Assembly (NCBI RefSeq): GCF_017642925.1
Contig: NZ_JAEPOL010000004.1
Coordinates: 124,001-188,000 of the forward strand
Source of the DNA: Maricaulis sp.
GTDB lineage: Bacteria; Pseudomonadota; Alphaproteobacteria; Caulobacterales; Maricaulaceae
DNA: 64,000 bases
Direction of reading: 5' to 3'
Part shown: positions 61,081-64,000 of the stretch, piece after piece
Numbering within the stretch: position 1 is the first letter of the stretch
Layout: every line of letters begins with the position of its first letter
Position numbers and translations under genes: made by a program
The notes under the pieces: generated by a model
What the model was told of the DNA's origin: nothing
Seen by the model: the letters and a program-made list of their open reading frames with translations, nothing else
Databases searched by the model: none

Positions 61081-63984
61081 CTAGAAGCGGGAGCGGACAC
61101 CGACGTAGAACTGGCGTCCGATCGGATCGTTCTGCGGACCCTTCAGGTTGGACGTGCTGCCCGAGTTGAAATTGCTCGGCAGGAAGGTGCCGTAATCGTC
61201 GAACAGATTGTTGATGCCGGCATAGACCGTGGTGCGGTAATCGTCACCGAAGCGGTAGCGGGCATAAATGTTCGACACGAAGCGGTCGTCGGCCTCGAAG
61301 TAGTAGGCATCGCTGGGATCCACATCGAGATCGTCGATGCCGCCGGACTCGTACTTCAGCGTATAGCTGGCGTAGAAGTCGCCGCGGCGCCAGGACAGGC
61401 GTGCCCGGGCTTCGTGGGTCGGATCGTACATGGAACCGTTGGAGTCCTCGCGGACCGGCGTACCGGCTTCACCGATGAACTCGTACTCGTCGGCCAGAGA
61501 ACGCGAATAGCGCAGGTCGAGACCGAACTCGCCCGGCACCGACTGGACCTCGAAATCCCACATCACGGAGACATCGATACCTTCGGACAGCAGCTCGTTG
61601 AGGTTTTCCTGGCGGTTGATCACCTCGATCACCCGGCCATTCGACGTGTCGCGCGTGACGACATCGCAGAAACGGTTGTCCGGGAAGTTCGGCGAGCCAT
61701 AGCACAGGTCGACCGTGGTCTGCGTCGAGACCGAGCCGATCGCGTCTTCCACCTTGATATTGTAGTAATCGACGATGAAGACGAGATCTTCAGCGAAGGA
61801 CGGCGCCCACACGGCACCGATGGTGAAGGTGTCGGCGGTTTCCTCGGTCAGCGTGTTGTTGCCGGCATTCGGCGCATTCACCGAACCGTCGAACTCGAAG
61901 GCTTCGCCCGCATTGTCCGGATCGTTGAAGAAGGCCTGGATACCCGGCTGGGACAGGCAGTTGGCGGCGATCACGGACGGATCGAAATCGGTGCCCGGCG
62001 GGGAGGTGACACCCGAACCGTCCGGCATCAGGCCATCACACGGATCGCGCAGATCGTCGGCGTCCTGACGCGGTGCCGAGTAGAATTCGGTGATCGTGGG
62101 TGCGCGTTGCGAACGCGAATACTGCGTACGGAAACGCAGCGTATCGGTCGGTTCCCAGTAGCCGCCCACATTGTAGGACGAGATCGTGCCGATCGTGGAA
62201 TAGTCGGCCACCCGCGCGGCAAGCTGTGCCGTAACGTTTTCCAGCACCGGGATCTCGACCTCGGCAAACGCCTCGACCACATCGAAGCTGGCTTCGATTT
62301 CCGGGATCACCGACAGGCTGGTGGTCTCTTCCAGGATAATGGCGTCGACATTCGTGTCCTGGGTCTCTTCGCGCCATTCCAGACCGAAGGCGGCGGACAC
62401 CGCACCGGCGGGGGCCTCGAACAGCTCGCCATTCATCGAGCCGCCGATCACGGTCTGCTCGCGGATCTGCTGCACATGGCCGTCGATACGGATGTAGTCG
62501 GCCATTTCCGGCGTGATCGAACCCTCACCGAAAATGTTCAGCGGGATACAACCATCGGCACGGGCACCGGCATCGGCACACTGATAGCCGCCGGCACCAT
62601 CGGACTCGACATCCAGCGCATAGTGGATGTTGAGGTAGTTCAGGTTATTGCCCTGGATCTGGTTCTGCTCGAACCGGCCATAGGTGGCAAAGGCGTTCCA
62701 CTGCCAGGTTTCACCCAGCTCGCCCGTCAGACCGGTGGCAAAGCGCATCGTCTCGCGCTCGTTGTCACGGGTTTCCTGACCCACTTCAACGAAGCGGCGG
62801 TACCAGCTCACCGAACCGGACCGCGTCTCTTCGACGGCTGCCGGGATAAAGGGGTTGCTGCTGGAGATCTGGCCGATATCGAACGTATTGCCGATCGGGC
62901 CGATATCCGTCGAATAGATCGCGGACTCGTAGGACCCTTCATACAGGCTGTCGACGCGCGACCAGAGCAGATCGGCAAACACCTCGATGCGCGGCGTCAG
63001 CTCGTAGCGGCCACGGGCCGCGGCGGTGTAAGCCGTGACTTCCGGGGACAGGGTGCGTCCGGGGCGGTAGTTCCAGCCGTCCAGCTCGGTCTCGAAGCCG
63101 ATGGCCGGATCGCGGCCATCGTCCGGTGCCAGCGATTTGTCATTGTACCAGACGCCGTCGACATTCCAGGCATCGTCGCTCTCGAAACGGCCACCCGGAA
63201 TGTAGGAGGTCAGCGAGTAGTCATTGTACTCGCCATTGCCGGACCAGTCGTCGGTGCGCAGGGAATCGGGACGGGTCGAGTCGGCATAGACCGCTGTCTC
63301 ATGGTCATAGCTCAGTGCCACCATGATATTGCCGCGGTCATTGTCGAAATTACGGCCCATGGTCAGTTCGAGCGTGCTTTCCTCTTCACCGCTCGCATCG
63401 GCCCAGCCATAGCGGGCTTCGACCTCGACGCCTTCCATATTGCGCTCGAGGATGATGTTGGCCACGCCGGCAATGGCGTCAGAACCGTAGATCGCCGAGG
63501 CGCCGCCGGTGGTGACTTCGATGGAGTCCACGAAACCGGCCGGAATGGTCTGCAGGCTGACACGTTCGCCATTGCCCGAGTTCGACACGGCGCGGCGGCC
63601 ATCGATCAGGACCAGCGTCCGCTCGGAGCCGAGGCCCCGCAGATTGATGGTCGAGAGACCGGAATTCTGGATGCTCAGATCGGTGCTTTCCGGCGACAGG
63701 CTGGAATCGACGCCCGGGATATCAACCAGGATTTCGCCGACATCCACCGTGCCGGACTCGTCGATATCGTCCGTCGTGAAGATCTGTGTCGGGATCGCCG
63801 TGTTCGCGTTGGAGCGGCGGATGCGCGAGCCGGTGACCACGATCGTGTCTTCGCTGGACGCTTGCGGATCGGCCGCAGTGTCCTGCGCGACAGCGGCGCC
63901 GCCGAGCAGCATGGCAGCAGCGGACACACCACCCATCAGCATGGCCCGGCCCGTGGTCCATGCGGTTCGATTACCCAAACTCAT
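61081..63984 (-). CDS. TonB-dependent outer membrane receptor
   Basis: A 967-residue receptor with a long signal peptide (SLGNRTAWTTGRAMLMGG then AAAMLLGGAAVAQ). The plug has DTIVVTGSRIRRSNANTAIPTQIF, INLRGLGSERTLVLIDGRRA and VTTGGASAIYGSDAIAGVANII. The barrel is complete and ends VGVRSRF. AAGGGG lies just before the start, near the window edge. With the S9 peptidase downstream, peptide uptake is the most likely role, but the substrate is not shown. Confidence 0.92.
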   Translation of the reverse strand: MSLGNRTAWTTGRAMLMGGVSAAAMLLGGAAVAQDTAADPQASSEDTIVVTGSRIRRSNANTAIPTQIFTTDDIDESGTVDVGEILVDIPGVDSSLSPESTDLSIQNSGLSTINLRGLGSERTLVLIDGRRAVSNSGNGERVSLQTIPAGFVDSIEVTTGGASAIYGSDAIAGVANIILERNMEGVEVEARYGWADASGEEESTLELTMGRNFDNDRGNIMVALSYDHETAVYADSTRPDSLRTDDWSGNGEYNDYSLTSYIPGGRFESDDAWNVDGVWYNDKSLAPDDGRDPAIGFETELDGWNYRPGRTLSPEVTAYTAAARGRYELTPRIEVFADLLWSRVDSLYEGSYESAIYSTDIGPIGNTFDIGQISSSNPFIPAAVEETRSGSVSWYRRFVEVGQETRDNERETMRFATGLTGELGETWQWNAFATYGRFEQNQIQGNNLNYLNIHYALDVESDGAGGYQCADAGARADGCIPLNIFGEGSITPEMADYIRIDGHVQQIREQTVIGGSMNGELFEAPAGAVSAAFGLEWREETQDTNVDAIILEETTSLSVIPEIEASFDVVEAFAEVEIPVLENVTAQLAARVADYSTIGTISSYNVGGYWEPTDTLRFRTQYSRSQRAPTITEFYSAPRQDADDLRDPCDGLMPDGSGVTSPPGTDFDPSVIAANCLSQPGIQAFFNDPDNAGEAFEFDGSVNAPNAGNNTLTEETADTFTIGAVWAPSFAEDLVFIVDYYNIKVEDAIGSVSTQTTVDLCYGSPNFPDNRFCDVVTRDTSNGRVIEVINRQENLNELLSEGIDVSVMWDFEVQSVPGEFGLDLRYSRSLADEYEFIGEAGTPVREDSNGSMYDPTHEARARLSWRRGDFYASYTLKYESGGIDDLDVDPSDAYYFEADDRFVSNIYARYRFGDDYRTTVYAGINNLFDDYGTFLPSNFNSGSTSNLKGPQNDPIGRQFYVGVRSRF

Positions 63985-64000
63985 TCGAAATCCCCTTGTT

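Overview
This window comes from a GC-rich alphaproteobacterium. The complete PhyR/NepR/EcfG general stress response locus is restricted to that class. Three large TonB-dependent receptors, periplasmic M16, S9 and S8 peptidases, and a TadG-like pilus gene point to the Caulobacter/Maricaulis/Hyphomonas lineages (marine, peptide-degrading heterotrophs). The genus is inference. I saw no tRNA, rRNA, CRISPR array, prophage or insertion sequence.

Layout. 1-498: end of a TadG-like von Willebrand protein, then a palindromic repeat. 603-6033: lipoprotein FKBP isomerase, lipoprotein M16 peptidase and an orphan two-domain oligopeptide ABC ATPase. 6258-9725: soluble histidine kinase with about seven PAS domains. 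9731-13124: MacAB-type efflux operon whose adaptor carries an unusual helical insert. 13291-16300: small membrane protein, LysR regulator with divergent MFS transporter, YjdM. 16297-18565: alginate-export-type porin, ArsR regulator and a four-cysteine unknown protein, with two matching palindromes. 18566-19962: GST and a CGNR zinc-finger regulator. 20082-22814: second M16 peptidase. 22959-28595: di-haem peroxidase, ExbB, ExbD, TonB and a TonB-dependent receptor, with Fur-like palindromes at both promoters. 28755-31873: DUF4336-like protein, an SDR, a repeat-filled gap and acyl-CoA thioesterase II. 31974-37255: proB, proC, proA and putP. 37342-42785: general stress response locus with four perfect and one near-perfect EcfG promoters. 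42799-48456: LytS/LytT-type pair divergent from a TonB-dependent receptor. 48516-52879: HlyD/FtsX/ATPase exporter. 53083-56130: subtilisin-like autotransporter with 21 heptapeptide repeats. 56276-58876: TPR/EAL phosphodiesterase. 58877-63984: S9 peptidase and a third TonB-dependent receptor.

How the parts fit. The peptidases, receptors and peptide ABC ATPase suggest breakdown and uptake of external peptides. The peroxidase/TonB/receptor block looks iron-controlled. The proline genes cover synthesis and uptake of an amino acid that also serves as a compatible solute. The stress locus is the best-supported regulatory unit: nepR-ecfG-kinase, phyR, a 29-residue membrane peptide and a small lipoprotein each follow an exact GGAAC-N16-CGTT promoter, and an EF-hand protein follows a one-mismatch version.

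Starts were moved inward where a ribosome-binding site or signal peptide argued for it. Long open frames antisense to real genes are artefacts of high GC and were left out.
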